A DNA stretch of 64,000 nt from an uncultured Eubacteriales bacterium. GTDB lineage: Bacteria > Bacillota > Clostridia > Oscillospirales > Oscillospiraceae. Both the position numbers and the translations under genes were made by a program. Under the pieces are notes generated by a model. It was not told the origin of the DNA and made no database searches. It saw only the letters and a program-made list of their open reading frames with translations. This document shows, in pieces, positions 9,504 to 18,146 of this stretch (the stretch's first letter is position 1; each line of letters starts with the position of its first letter). The stretch covers positions 62,001 through 126,000 of the forward strand of contig CAJKDY010000003.1 in NCBI GenBank assembly GCA_905198835.1, written 5' to 3'.

Positions 9504-9688
9504 AAAAGACTGCCTCCTTAGGATAAGAATTTGTCTTTATCATACTATATTTTGTGGCCTGTACCACGGCGGCGGCACGAAATGCGGGATTTGCGACCTG
9601 AAATGCAGGGGGAACGGCTTTTCAACCGTTTCCCTTTGTGTTATACTGAAGCTGTCAGATCTTGAGGCCTTGGAAAGGGGGAGACAGC

Positions 9689-10417
9689 GTGTATCTGGCG
9701 GTGTGCGACGACAAAAAAGAGGAGCTGGACGCTGTCTGCTCCTTGCTGGATACCTGGCAGACCCGGCAGGATGTGCTCCTGCGCCGCAAGGTGTTCCAAA
9801 GCGGTGTGGAGCTGGTGGAGCATGCCCGGCAGGAGCGGTTCACCCTCTATCTGCTGGACGTGATGATGCCAGGGATGGACGGACTGGAGTGTGCCCGGGA
9901 GATCCGCCGTTTTGACGACGCGGCGGAGATCGTTTTTCTCTCCACCTCCCCCGGCTTTGCCTACGAGAGCTACGGCGTGCGGGCCTTTAACTATCTGCTC
10001 AAGCCCGTCAAGGAGGAGCGGCTCTTCGCCCTGCTGGACCAGCTCCTGCTCCGGGAGCGGGACCGCCAGGACGCTTTGACCCTGAAGACCAGCACCACTA
10101 TCGTCCGGGTGCCCTACGCCCAGATCAGCTACGCCGAGGTCATGGGCAAGCACGTCTACTTCCATCTGGTAGACGACGACGTGCGGGAGGTGGTGGGCTC
10201 GCTGAAGGACTACGAGCCGCTGCTGCTCCCTCGGCCGGAGTTCATGCGGGTCCACCGCTCCTATATCGTCAATATGCTCCAGGTGGAGGAGCTGTCCTCC
10301 AGCCATATCCGCACCTTTTCCGGCAAGAGCGTCCCCGTCTCCCGACTTCTCTACCCCCAGCTCCAGAAGGACTATCTGGCGCTGCTATTCGATCAGAGGG
10401 GGGCGGCGGGCCCATGA
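9689..10417 (+). CDS. LytTR-family response regulator
   Basis: A 242-residue receiver plus LytTR regulator. The receiver starts MYLAVCDDKK, has phosphorylation site Asp57 (LYLLDVMMPG) and the YLLKPVKEE lysine motif. The LytTR domain occupies about 140-240 (ISYAEVMGKHVYF, FMRVHRSYIVN). I chose the GTG at 9689 because AAAGGGGGAG lies about seven bases upstream and the receiver fold begins there; an earlier in-frame start would add nine residues without a ribosome site. It is coupled by ATGA overlap to the following GHKL kinase. It is transcribed divergently from the zinc-ribbon/SLH/CAP operon, which makes that operon a candidate target. Confidence 0.9.
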   Translation: MYLAVCDDKKEELDAVCSLLDTWQTRQDVLLRRKVFQSGVELVEHARQERFTLYLLDVMMPGMDGLECAREIRRFDDAAEIVFLSTSPGFAYESYGVRAFNYLLKPVKEERLFALLDQLLLRERDRQDALTLKTSTTIVRVPYAQISYAEVMGKHVYFHLVDDDVREVVGSLKDYEPLLLPRPEFMRVHRSYIVNMLQVEELSSSHIRTFSGKSVPVSRLLYPQLQKDYLALLFDQRGAAGP

Positions 10418-11721
10418 GCTTTGTGGATGTGCTGGGCGGGATCAACTGCGGGCTGGTGTTCTTCTTCGGCGCGGCGCTGAGCGTGGCCATCGCGGGAGGG
10501 TGTAAGACCCGGCGGGAGTGGGCGGTCCTTGTTTCCCTGTGCCCGATTTTTCTGGCCCTTCAGACCGCAGCCTGGTTGGTGGTAGGGCTGGACGCCACCA
10601 AGCAACTCTACCCTCTGCTGATCCACCTGCCGCTGCTGCTGGTGTTGGTGCTGGTTTTGAAGAAGCCGCTGGACGTTTCGCTGGTCAGCATTTGTGCCGC
10701 CTATCTGTGCTGCCAGCTGCCCCGCTGCGGCGCCGTCGTGGTGGCCGCCGCCACCGGCTCGCCGCTGGCGGGACAGATCGTCTATACCGTCATTATTGCC
10801 CCTATCTTTCTCTTTCTGCTGCGGTATTTCGTCCCCTCCGCCCAGGATACCGTCACCGAATCGCCCAGGGCCAGGCTCATTTTTGGCAGCCTGCCCATCC
10901 TCTATTACATTTACGACTACACCATCGCTCTGAACGTGAATCTTCTCTATGCCGAGATCCTTGCCCCCGCGCCCAGCTATTCCGGCGGCAAGGTGGTCTC
11001 GGAGGTCTTACCCACAGTGGTGGGTGTTTTGTATATGGTCTACACCACCGCCTACCGCCGCCAGCTCCTGCGGCAGACGCAGGCCGAGCTCCAGAGCTCT
11101 CTGATAGCGGGGCAGCTCAAGCAGGCCGAGGCGGAAATGGCATCCCTGCGGCAAGCGGAGGCCCAGGCCGCCGCCTATCAGCACGATATGCGCCACCATC
11201 TTGCGGCTATCGACGGGTTTTTGGCCGTGGACAAGCCCCAGCAGGCCGAGGCGTATATCAAGCAGGTGCGCTCGGATATCGAGGCCATCACCCCGAAGCG
11301 GTTTTGCGAAAATGAGTTGGTGAATCTGCTGTGCTCCTCCTTCTCCTCTAAGGCCCAGCGCATGGAGGTGCGCCTGACGCTGGAGGCGGACGTGCCCGAC
11401 GAGGTGTCTCTTTCTGACACGGAGCTGTGCGCGCTGCTGTCCAACGGCCTGGAAAACGCCCTCACCGCCGTTGGGGAGCTGAAGGAGAACCGCCGGTGGG
11501 TGGAGTTCTTTTGCGCTGTGCGGGCGGGCAAGCTGCTGGTGGAGATCAAAAACCCCTATGCCGGGCAGATCGCCTTCCGAGACGGACTGCCCCAGACCGC
11601 CCGACCGGGCCACGGCCACGGCTGCCGCAGTATCCGTGCCATCGCCCAGGAGCACCGGGGCCTGTGCGAGTTCAATGCGGACAACGGCGTCTTTACCCTC
11701 CGGGTCGCGCTGCCCATGTAA
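10414..11721 (+). CDS. GHKL sensor histidine kinase (AgrC-like)
   Basis: A 435-residue kinase. The N-terminal ~215 residues contain six hydrophobic segments. A Gln/Glu/Ala-rich coiled-coil linker leads to YQHDMRHHLAAIDG, with the probable phospho-His. The ATPase has the N-box ELCALLSNGLENAL and a C-terminal glycine-rich stretch (GHGHGCRSI). This is the architecture of AgrC/ComD/VirS kinases, many of which sense peptides. No agrB/agrD-like gene is in the window, so the ligand is open. It overlaps the LytTR regulator by four bases and is followed by a strong terminator. Confidence 0.9.
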   Translation: MSFVDVLGGINCGLVFFFGAALSVAIAGGCKTRREWAVLVSLCPIFLALQTAAWLVVGLDATKQLYPLLIHLPLLLVLVLVLKKPLDVSLVSICAAYLCCQLPRCGAVVVAAATGSPLAGQIVYTVIIAPIFLFLLRYFVPSAQDTVTESPRARLIFGSLPILYYIYDYTIALNVNLLYAEILAPAPSYSGGKVVSEVLPTVVGVLYMVYTTAYRRQLLRQTQAELQSSLIAGQLKQAEAEMASLRQAEAQAAAYQHDMRHHLAAIDGFLAVDKPQQAEAYIKQVRSDIEAITPKRFCENELVNLLCSSFSSKAQRMEVRLTLEADVPDEVSLSDTELCALLSNGLENALTAVGELKENRRWVEFFCAVRAGKLLVEIKNPYAGQIAFRDGLPQTARPGHGHGCRSIRAIAQEHRGLCEFNADNGVFTLRVALPM

Positions 11722-11791
11722 CAAAAAGGGCCCTCCAGGTGTCCAGCTGGCGGTGTGACGGCGGCGCTCTCTTCCCCGGCAGGCAAAAATC

Positions 11792-11830
11792 AAATGGGCT
11801 CCAAAGAGCATCGCTCTTTGGAGCCCATTT
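11792..11830 (+). terminator. Intrinsic terminator after the LytTR/GHKL pair
   Basis: A perfect 18-base inverted repeat (arms 11792-11809 and 11813-11830, three-base loop) ends in TTT. It lies about 70 bases after the kinase stop. Confidence 0.75.
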
Positions 11831-11884
11831 CGCTCTTTGCCACAAAAAAGCCGGCTTGCGCCCTTTTTCTCTTGCTTCTGGCTC

Positions 11885-11913
11885 TTGCGTTTTCAGGCGG
11901 CGGGGACTATAAT
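11885..11913 (+). promoter_or_regulatory. Sigma-A-type promoter for the FMN/FAD reductase
   Basis: -35 TTGCGT (11885-11890), 17-base spacer, perfect -10 TATAAT (11908-11913). It lies 64 bases before the reductase ATG. Confidence 0.75.
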
Positions 11914-11977
11914 GACCTTGCTTGCGGGAGGGAGATATTGCCTTTTCGCAAAATCAAAGGAAAAGAGAGGATCAAGT

Positions 11978-13873
11978 ATGGTCAAGAAAATCTGTGTAGT
12001 CCTTCTCGCGGTCGCGATGCTGGTGAGCATGGCTGCCTGCGGTCCGAAGGACGACTCCACCTCTGCCGACGGTAAGTCTGTCACCGCTACCGGCGAGGGG
12101 ACCGGTTATGGCGGACCCCTCAAGGTGGACGTGACCCTGTCCGCCGACAAAAAGACCATTGAGGCCATCACGGTGGGCGAGAACAACGAGACTCCCGAGA
12201 TCGGCGGCAAGGCCATGGAGCTGCTGACCGCCTCCGTGCTGGATGGACAGAGCCTGAATGTGGACGCCATCTCCGGCGCCACCCGGGCTTCCGAGGGCTT
12301 CCTCACCGCTGTGGCCGCGGCCATCAAGGCCGCCGGCGGCGACCCTGCCGACTTCCAGAAGGCTGCCTCCAATGACCCGGCGGGCGAGCAGACCCTGGAT
12401 GCGGACGTGGTGGTGGTGGGCGCCGGCGGCGCTGGGATGACCGCCGCCATTGCCGCCGCCCAGACCGGCAAGAAGGTCGTGATCCTGGAGAAGACTGCTA
12501 TGGCCGGTGGCAACTCCATTCGCTCCACCGGCGGTATGAACGCCGCCAATACCGATTGGCAGGACGCCAACGAGTGGAAGGAGTCCGCCGGGATCGAGAA
12601 GACGCTGAGCACCGCCGCCGAGACCTATCCCGAACTCAGCGAGCTGGTGGCCACCGTCCAGAAGGAGTACGACGACTGGAAGGCCGCCGGCTCCAGCGGC
12701 TATTTTGACTCCACCAACCTCTTTATTCTGGACACCCTGGTGGGCGGCAAGAACGTCAACGACCATGAGCTGGTGAAGACCCTGGCGGAGAACTCCGCCT
12801 CCGCCATCGATTGGCTGGACAGCGTAGGCGCGGAGTTGCACAACGTCGGCTCCTTTGGCGGCGCTTCCGTCAAGCGGATCCACCGCCCGGTCAACGCCGA
12901 GGGCAAGACCGTCTCTGTGGGTTCTTATATCGTTCCCATTCTGGAGGAGGCCTGCGGCAAGGCGGGCGTGGAGATCATCTACAATGCCCCTGTGACCGAG
13001 ATCCTCATGGACGGCGGCAGGGCCGTGGGCGTGAAGGCGGAGGGCTACACCGTCAACGCCAAGAGCGTGGTGCTGGCCTCCGGCGGTTTTGGCGCGAATC
13101 TGGAGATGGTGGCCCAGCTGAAGCCTGAACTGGACGGCTTTGTCACCACCAACGCCGCCGGCATCACCGGCGACGGCATCAAGATGGCCGAGGCCGTGGG
13201 CGCGGCCACCGTGGACATGGATCAGATCCAGATCCATCCCACCGTGGAGCAGGCTACCTCCGCCCTGATCACCGAGGGTCTTCGGGGCGACGGCGCCATT
13301 CTGGTCAACGCCGAGGGCCTGCGATTCTGCGACGAAGTGGGCACCCGTGACGCCGTGTCCGCCGCCGAGCTGGCGCAGACCGGCGGTAGCGCCTATCTGA
13401 TCGTGGACCAGAAGATGGTGGACGCATCCAGCGTCATTGCCGGCTACATCACCAAGGGCTACACCACCCAGGGCGACACCTACGCCGACCTGGCCAAGGC
13501 CTTGGGAATGCCTGAGGATGCCCTGACCGCCACCATGGAGAAGTGGAACGCCGCGGTGGCCGCCGGAACGGACGAGGAGTTTGGCCGCACCAGCTTTGCC
13601 CAGGCGCTGGACACCGCTCCCTTCTACGCTATCAAGATCGCCCCGGGCGTTCACCACACCATGGGCGGCGTGAAGATCAATTCCTCCGCCGAGGTGATCG
13701 ACACCAAGGGCGCTCCGATCCCCGGCCTCTTCGCCGCGGGTGAGGTCACTGGCGGCGTCCACGGAGCCAACCGCCTAGGCGGTAACGCCGTGGCCGACTT
13801 CGTGGTGTTCGGCAAGATCGCCGGCGAGGGCGCCGCCGCTTACGCCAGCGAGGCTTTGGCTCCCGCGGCTTAA
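11978..13873 (+). CDS. Lipoprotein FMN-binding/FAD-dependent reductase (fumarate/urocanate reductase family)
   Basis: A 631-residue exported flavoprotein. The N-terminus (MVKKICVVLLAVAML then SMAAC) is a lipoprotein signal with lipobox Cys at about residue 21. Residues about 33-115 are an FMN_bind domain carrying DAISGAT; Thr102 is the predicted ApbE attachment site. From about residue 140 an FAD_binding_2 domain begins (VVVVGAGGAGMTAAIAAA). Family catalytic elements are present: KRIHRP, GTRDAVSAAEL, HHTMGG and HGANRLGGNA, corresponding to the His/Arg residues of fumarate reductase Fcc3/FrdA. The start at 11978 has a GAGAGGA ribosome site. The acceptor may be fumarate, urocanate, a cinnamate or another enoate; I cannot decide. 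The nearby rnf-apbE operon supplies a plausible flavinylase and electron source. Confidence 0.9.
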   Translation: MVKKICVVLLAVAMLVSMAACGPKDDSTSADGKSVTATGEGTGYGGPLKVDVTLSADKKTIEAITVGENNETPEIGGKAMELLTASVLDGQSLNVDAISGATRASEGFLTAVAAAIKAAGGDPADFQKAASNDPAGEQTLDADVVVVGAGGAGMTAAIAAAQTGKKVVILEKTAMAGGNSIRSTGGMNAANTDWQDANEWKESAGIEKTLSTAAETYPELSELVATVQKEYDDWKAAGSSGYFDSTNLFILDTLVGGKNVNDHELVKTLAENSASAIDWLDSVGAELHNVGSFGGASVKRIHRPVNAEGKTVSVGSYIVPILEEACGKAGVEIIYNAPVTEILMDGGRAVGVKAEGYTVNAKSVVLASGGFGANLEMVAQLKPELDGFVTTNAAGITGDGIKMAEAVGAATVDMDQIQIHPTVEQATSALITEGLRGDGAILVNAEGLRFCDEVGTRDAVSAAELAQTGGSAYLIVDQKMVDASSVIAGYITKGYTTQGDTYADLAKALGMPEDALTATMEKWNAAVAAGTDEEFGRTSFAQALDTAPFYAIKIAPGVHHTMGGVKINSSAEVIDTKGAPIPGLFAAGEVTGGVHGANRLGGNAVADFVVFGKIAGEGAAAYASEALAPAA

Positions 13874-13897
13874 AAGCGCGATCTATAACAAGCAGCA

Positions 13898-13930
13898 AAA
13901 AAGAGGCCCCCAGAGAGGGGGCCTCTTTTT
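13898..13930. terminator. Bidirectional terminator between convergent reductase genes
   Basis: A 14-base perfect stem (13898-13911 / 13917-13930) has AAAAA on one side and TTTTT on the other, so it can serve both converging genes. Confidence 0.9.
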
Positions 13931-13953
13931 GTGCTTTATGGGAGCGGGAACGC

Positions 13954-16551
13954 TTACTTGTTGTCGGCGTTCACGGTGTTGGCGGCGGTGCGGCCGGAGA
14001 CAAAGATCTCCACGATGGCGTTGCCGCCAAGACGGTTACCGCCGTGGATACCGCCAGTGACCTCGCCCGCGGCGTACAGGCCCTCAATGACCTTGCCGCT
14101 GGCGTCCAGCACGTGACGCTGGGTATCGATGGCCAGACCACCCATGGTGTGGTGGGTGGAGGGGGCCATGACGCGGATACGAAGGAGCTCGCCGTCGAGC
14201 TTGTAGGTGTCGGGCTTATACTTGCCGTTGTCGTCCACCTCGGCGGTGCCCACCAGCTTGGTGGGATTCTCCTTCTTGACCTCGGGGGGCTCGGTGCCGG
14301 CCATGACGGCCTTGTCGTAAGCCTCCAGGGTCTCGTAGATGACCTTGGGGTCGGCGGTCATGCCGAACTCATCCAGGACCTTCTGGAGTTCGTCGGCATT
14401 GGTGCAGAAGTAGACCCGGCCGTCGATCTGGGTCTTGCCGGTGGTGGCGCCAGCCTCCACGCCGGGCTTCACATAGGTGTCGTAGGGGTAGGGGAAGCCT
14501 ACCACGGTCTCGGCGTTGGAGAACTCCAGGAACACGCCCTGGGTACCGTTGACCTCGATGCCGTTTTCAAACTCACCCTGGGAGAGGACGTCACGCTCGG
14601 CGGCCTCGTTGACAAAGCGCTTGCCGGTGGTGGGATTGATATAGGCGGCGTAGTTGCCCGCGCCGAAGGCCAGGTTGCCGTTGTCGATCCAGGAGATGGG
14701 CATCATCTGGGTCCAGCCCTCGCCCACGGTGGCGGCGCCGGCCTCCTCGCCCATGCGGATACCGTCGCCCTGCAGGGAGCTGCGGTTGGTGGTCTTGGTG
14801 GCGTTGGTGATATACTTGGCGTCCCAGTACTTGTTGGTCTCCATGACCTTGGAGATGTTGGCCGCGTAGCCGCCGGTGGCCAGGATCACGCCCTTGCTCG
14901 CGTGGGCGGTGACGGGGGTGCCGTCATACATGGTAGCGGTGACGCCCACCACCTTGCCATTTTCGATGATCAGGTTCTCGGCGGTGGTGCGGGTCATGAT
15001 CTGGTTCTTGTCGCTGCTGTCCACAGTCTTCTTGGTGGTGGCAAAATAGGTGCCGTACTGGGCGGGCACGTCCATCTGGCCGTCGCCGTCCATATCGCCG
15101 CCGGAGAAGGAGTTCTCTCTCCACCAAAGAGCGCCGATGAGGGTGGACTGGTCGGCGTCGTTAAACAGAGCGCCCTGATCCTGGAGCCAGGGCTTCAGGT
15201 CCTGACCGTCCTGGATAAACTGCTTGACCAGTTCCACATCGCCGTAGATCCACTCGCTCTTGTCGGCGCTCTGCCGCAGACCGCCGTAGTAGGTCTGGAA
15301 GACATGGAGGTTGATGGTGGAGAACAAGGTCAGGGTGTTCTCTGCGGCGCCGGCGGCCAGCTTGGGCTCGGCCCAGTCGAGATACGCACGGATCTCCTTC
15401 TTCAACTCCTGGAGGGTGGGCAGGAACTCGGCGTGGACGCCGTGCTTGGAGAGTTCGCCGATGTCGCCGGCCTCGTAGTCGTGGGTCTTGTAGTAGTCGC
15501 CGTCAAAGGGCTCCTCGGACCAGTTGTAGATGGTCTTCAGGGTCTCGATGGCGCCGTTGCCGGACTTCACCTTGTCATAGGTGGCGCCCCGGTACTCGCC
15601 GGTGGTGGCGTCGGGCTTGTCGGCTTCCCAGCAGAGGTAAGGCATCACGCTCTGGTAAGCGCCGCCGGAGCACAGGGTGTTGCCGCCGATCTCGGCGTTC
15701 TTCTCAATGACCAGAACGCTGTCGCCGTTCTGGGTGGCCTGGGCGGCCGCGCCCATGCCGGCGCCGCCGGCGCCCACCACCACCACGTCATAGGTGACGT
15801 CGATGGGGGCCTGGGGTTCATGTTTGACGGTGTTCTTCTTGAAGGTGGCGATGTCGGAGACCTTGGCCTGCTCGGCCGCGTCGTTCACCGCGTCCCGAAT
15901 GGCTCGGGAGGTGAAGGTGGCGCCGGAGACGCCGTCCACCCCGGAGCCGTTGGCGGCTACGATGTCGGGGAGCATGATGTCAAAGGCGGGGGAGCCCACA
16001 TGGGCGGTCTCGCCGGAGGTCTTCACCTCCACGCTGGTGACGGCGCTATCAGAGAAGGTCACGTCCAGCTCCACCGGGCCGTTGTAGCCAACGGCGGCGC
16101 CGGTGTAGGTGCCGGCGGTGAAGGTCAGCGGACCGCCGGTGGGACCGGCGGGGGCCTCGCCCTTGGCGGCGGCGATGGCGGCCGCGGCGGCCTCCTTCGC
16201 GCCGTTGGAGGTCAGCGTGGCGCCGGAGACGCCGTCGATCTCGGCGCTCTGGGCGGCCTTGATCTGAGCGGCCAGCTCCTCCAGAGCCGCACCGCCCACG
16301 GCGGGGGTCTCCTGATCGCCGGTGATCTTCACGTCGGTAATGGCGCTGTCATCGGTGGTCAGTTCCACCACAACAGGACCGCCGTAGCCCTGGCCCTCGC
16401 CGGTATAGGTGCCGGGGGTGAAGGTCCCCGCTACGCCGGAAGGGGCGTCCTTGGGCCGGTTGGCTACGAACATCAGGACAGCTACCACCGCGGCGCAGAT
16501 CGCCAGGGCGATGACCACCTTCAGGATCGTACCCTTCTTTTGACTGTTCAT
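13954..16551 (-). CDS. Membrane-anchored reductase with two FMN-binding domains and an FAD domain
   Basis: A protein of 865 residues. A short basic start and one hydrophobic segment (residues 8-30) form a signal anchor rather than a lipobox. Two FMN_bind domains follow: about 42-130 with DGVSGAT (Thr112) and about 142-232 with DGVSGAT (Thr212), both predicted ApbE flavinylation sites. The FAD_binding_2 domain starts near 255 (DVVVVGAGGAGMGAAA) and keeps AAERDVLSQGEF, STHHTMGG and HGGNRLGGNA. A duplicated FMN carrier suggests a three-flavin relay. The ATG at 16551 lacks an ideally spaced ribosome site (AAAGGAT lies about 13 bases upstream), so an in-frame GTG at 16563 remains possible. It has its own promoter. 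The substrate is unknown. Confidence 0.88.
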   Translation of the reverse strand: MNSQKKGTILKVVIALAICAAVVAVLMFVANRPKDAPSGVAGTFTPGTYTGEGQGYGGPVVVELTTDDSAITDVKITGDQETPAVGGAALEELAAQIKAAQSAEIDGVSGATLTSNGAKEAAAAAIAAAKGEAPAGPTGGPLTFTAGTYTGAAVGYNGPVELDVTFSDSAVTSVEVKTSGETAHVGSPAFDIMLPDIVAANGSGVDGVSGATFTSRAIRDAVNDAAEQAKVSDIATFKKNTVKHEPQAPIDVTYDVVVVGAGGAGMGAAAQATQNGDSVLVIEKNAEIGGNTLCSGGAYQSVMPYLCWEADKPDATTGEYRGATYDKVKSGNGAIETLKTIYNWSEEPFDGDYYKTHDYEAGDIGELSKHGVHAEFLPTLQELKKEIRAYLDWAEPKLAAGAAENTLTLFSTINLHVFQTYYGGLRQSADKSEWIYGDVELVKQFIQDGQDLKPWLQDQGALFNDADQSTLIGALWWRENSFSGGDMDGDGQMDVPAQYGTYFATTKKTVDSSDKNQIMTRTTAENLIIENGKVVGVTATMYDGTPVTAHASKGVILATGGYAANISKVMETNKYWDAKYITNATKTTNRSSLQGDGIRMGEEAGAATVGEGWTQMMPISWIDNGNLAFGAGNYAAYINPTTGKRFVNEAAERDVLSQGEFENGIEVNGTQGVFLEFSNAETVVGFPYPYDTYVKPGVEAGATTGKTQIDGRVYFCTNADELQKVLDEFGMTADPKVIYETLEAYDKAVMAGTEPPEVKKENPTKLVGTAEVDDNGKYKPDTYKLDGELLRIRVMAPSTHHTMGGLAIDTQRHVLDASGKVIEGLYAAGEVTGGIHGGNRLGGNAIVEIFVSGRTAANTVNADNK

Positions 16552-16606
16552 TGGAATGGTCACATCCTTTCTAAAGTGTTTCGTGCAAACAAATATTGCC
16601 ACGGCC

Positions 16607-16635
16607 AGTTTACAGTATTTGGCCGGGACAGTCAA
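16607..16635 (-). promoter_or_regulatory. Promoter for the two-FMN reductase
   Basis: On the minus strand: -35 TTGACT (16630-16635), 17-base spacer, -10 TAAACT (16607-16612). A GGCCA/TGGCC inverted repeat (16604-16625) covers the -10. Confidence 0.65.
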
Positions 16636-16649
16636 GAAAATAGGTCATA

Positions 16650-17030
16650 TTACCGCTGGGAGGCGGCAATATCCCGCTCAGCGTGCGCGTGGCCGTCGTG
16701 GTCGTCCATTTTGGATTCCTCGTTTTTGATCTCCCAGTGGATCAGGAAGGTCAGCGCGCCTCGCAGCAGGATGATAGCCCCCAGGATCAAAAGCTCGCTG
16801 GGGGTACGGACCACCGCGGTGCGCAGCACCTCGCCGCCCAGTTTGAATTCCAGGGCCAGGGCGATGCCCTCGGCCAGTCCCAGGCGTACCCGGCCGTCCC
16901 GGCGCAGACAGCCCACCAGCGCCTTCACCGCCGATACCAAAAGTACGCCCACGCCGATGCACTCCAAAAACAGCACGCCAAACTGGACCGCGATCTCGAA
17001 CCACTGCTCCATGTGGGCCAGCACATTCAT
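16650..17030 (-). CDS. DUF1622 family membrane protein
   Basis: A 126-residue protein with three hydrophobic segments and the pattern of DUF1622 (RVRLGLAEGIALALEFKLGGE, RTAVVRTPSELLILGAII). The C-terminal tail is polar and His/Asp-rich (MDDHDGHAHAERD) and may be cytosolic. Its ATG overlaps the stop of the Gx transporter gene by four bases (ATGA), placing it as the last gene of a three-gene operon next to rnf. DUF1622 proteins have no established function. Confidence 0.85.
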   Translation of the reverse strand: MNVLAHMEQWFEIAVQFGVLFLECIGVGVLLVSAVKALVGCLRRDGRVRLGLAEGIALALEFKLGGEVLRTAVVRTPSELLILGAIILLRGALTFLIHWEIKNEESKMDDHDGHAHAERDIAASQR

Positions 17031-17557
17031 GGGTCTTCCCGCCCTTTCGTATGGATATTGGGCGCCACCTGAGCCAGGCGGCGGACCAGGATGCCGCTTA
17101 AAAGTCCAATGAGTACCCCAGCCACCAGCCCGGTGAGCACCAAGGGAATAAAGTAGTAGGCCACCCGGATGTTGTCCACCAAAAAGGCGGCCACGGCGAT
17201 CTGTCCGGCGTTGTGGGCGATACCGCCGATAAGGCTGACCCCGGTGCAGTCAAAGATACCCAGGGCTTTGACTGCCGCCATGACCAGCAGACTCAGCGCG
17301 CCTCCGGCCAGGCTGAAGAAGAAGCTGAACAGATTGCCGAAGAGCAGACCGTTGACGGCGATGCGCACCAGCGACACCAGCGCCGCCTCCCGCCAGGAAT
17401 AGAGATAGAGTACCGAGACGATGGCCAGATTGGGCAGGCCCATCTTCATCCCCGGCACCGTGGTGAATACCGGGATCATCGCCTCCACATAGCCCAGCAG
17501 GATGGCCGCCGCGCAGAAGAGGCCCAGGTAGGCGGTCTTGCGCCCCTTATCCCCCAT
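17027..17557 (-). CDS. Gx transporter family / Hpre_diP_synt_I membrane protein
   Basis: A 176-residue integral membrane protein with about five helices, in the family often annotated heptaprenyl diphosphate synthase component I or Gx transporter. Recognisable parts are VFTTVPGMKMGLPNLAIV, NGLLFGN and GGIAHNAGQI. The fold is related to ECF S components. It starts four bases after the NusG-II gene and overlaps the DUF1622 gene. Family members commonly neighbour NusG-II, FMN-binding and Rnf genes, so a link to flavin or quinone-type electron carriers is plausible, but the substrate is unproven. Confidence 0.85.
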   Translation of the reverse strand: MGDKGRKTAYLGLFCAAAILLGYVEAMIPVFTTVPGMKMGLPNLAIVSVLYLYSWREAALVSLVRIAVNGLLFGNLFSFFFSLAGGALSLLVMAAVKALGIFDCTGVSLIGGIAHNAGQIAVAAFLVDNIRVAYYFIPLVLTGLVAGVLIGLLSGILVRRLAQVAPNIHTKGREDP

Positions 17558-17561
17558 GGAC

Positions 17562-17915
17562 CTACGCTCCCTCCCGTTGGATGTAGACGATCAGCCCGTG
17601 GGGGAGACAGGCGATGACCTCTCCCTCTTGGCGGATGGGGCCGGTCTGGACGCAGACCTTGTCAGGGCAGTCGGCCTCCACCACCATCACCGCCCCGTCC
17701 TTGACCCGAATGAGGTTGCGGCCGATCTCCTCGTCGCCCGCCCAGAACTCCTGGTCCTGGGACAGCTTCAGCCGGTGGGTCACCTGGCCGCCTACCTGGA
17801 CCACCGCCACAGCCCCATCGTCGCTGAGCAGAAGACGCTGGACCAAAAAGACCGCCCCCAGCACCGCCAGCAGGCAAAGGGCCAGGACCAGAGTATTGCG
17901 CTGCTGCCGTGTCAA
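17562..17915 (-). CDS. NusG domain II-containing membrane-anchored protein, TTG start
   Basis: A 117-residue protein with one N-terminal membrane segment (residues 9-29) followed by an extracytoplasmic NusG-II-like beta domain. The typical Cys signature ADCPDKVCVQTGPI and the ending CLPHGLIVYI are present. The frame is open far upstream across the rnfC promoter, but the TTG at 17915 has GGGAGG seven bases before it and fits the family start. It is first in an operon with the Gx transporter and DUF1622, transcribed from a consensus promoter divergent from rnf. The role is unknown; the association with Rnf/FMN loci is recurrent. Confidence 0.85.
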   Translation of the reverse strand: MTRQQRNTLVLALCLLAVLGAVFLVQRLLLSDDGAVAVVQVGGQVTHRLKLSQDQEFWAGDEEIGRNLIRVKDGAVMVVEADCPDKVCVQTGPIRQEGEVIACLPHGLIVYIQREGA

Positions 17916-17957
17916 GACGCCGCCTCCCTTTTCGGATTTACTTTTTATAGTATCTTT

Positions 17958-17986
17958 ATTGTACGGATACCCCGGCTCTTTGTCAA
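17958..17986 (-). promoter_or_regulatory. Promoter of the NusG-II/Gx/DUF1622 operon
   Basis: On the minus strand: perfect -35 TTGACA (17981-17986), 17-base spacer, -10 TACAAT (17958-17963), 43 bases before the TTG start. Confidence 0.8.
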
Positions 17987-18040
17987 GAGAATCCATCCAG
18001 AACCGCCAAATATATCTGTGCTGTTTGACGAAATCAGCCC

Positions 18041-18069
18041 TTGCAATTCCCTTGGGATTTTGGTAAAAT
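18041..18069 (+). promoter_or_regulatory. Promoter of the rnf-apbE operon
   Basis: -35 TTGCAA (18041-18046), 17-base spacer, -10 TAAAAT (18064-18069), 78 bases before rnfC. It is divergent from the NusG-II promoter within a 231-base intergenic region. Confidence 0.7.
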
Positions 18070-18146
18070 AAACGATAATTGAGCGGTTTGCTTCGCTGCG
18101 GCGCGGTCCGTGGCAGACCGTACATATTGAGAGGAGATGAGGCTGC

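Noticed and set aside
14044..17112. A ~1,000-codon plus-strand open frame opposite the two-FMN reductase and DUF1622 genes
   Set aside because: It spans several genuine minus-strand genes and their promoter, and its translation is repetitive Gly/Val/Ala/Leu with no recognisable fold.
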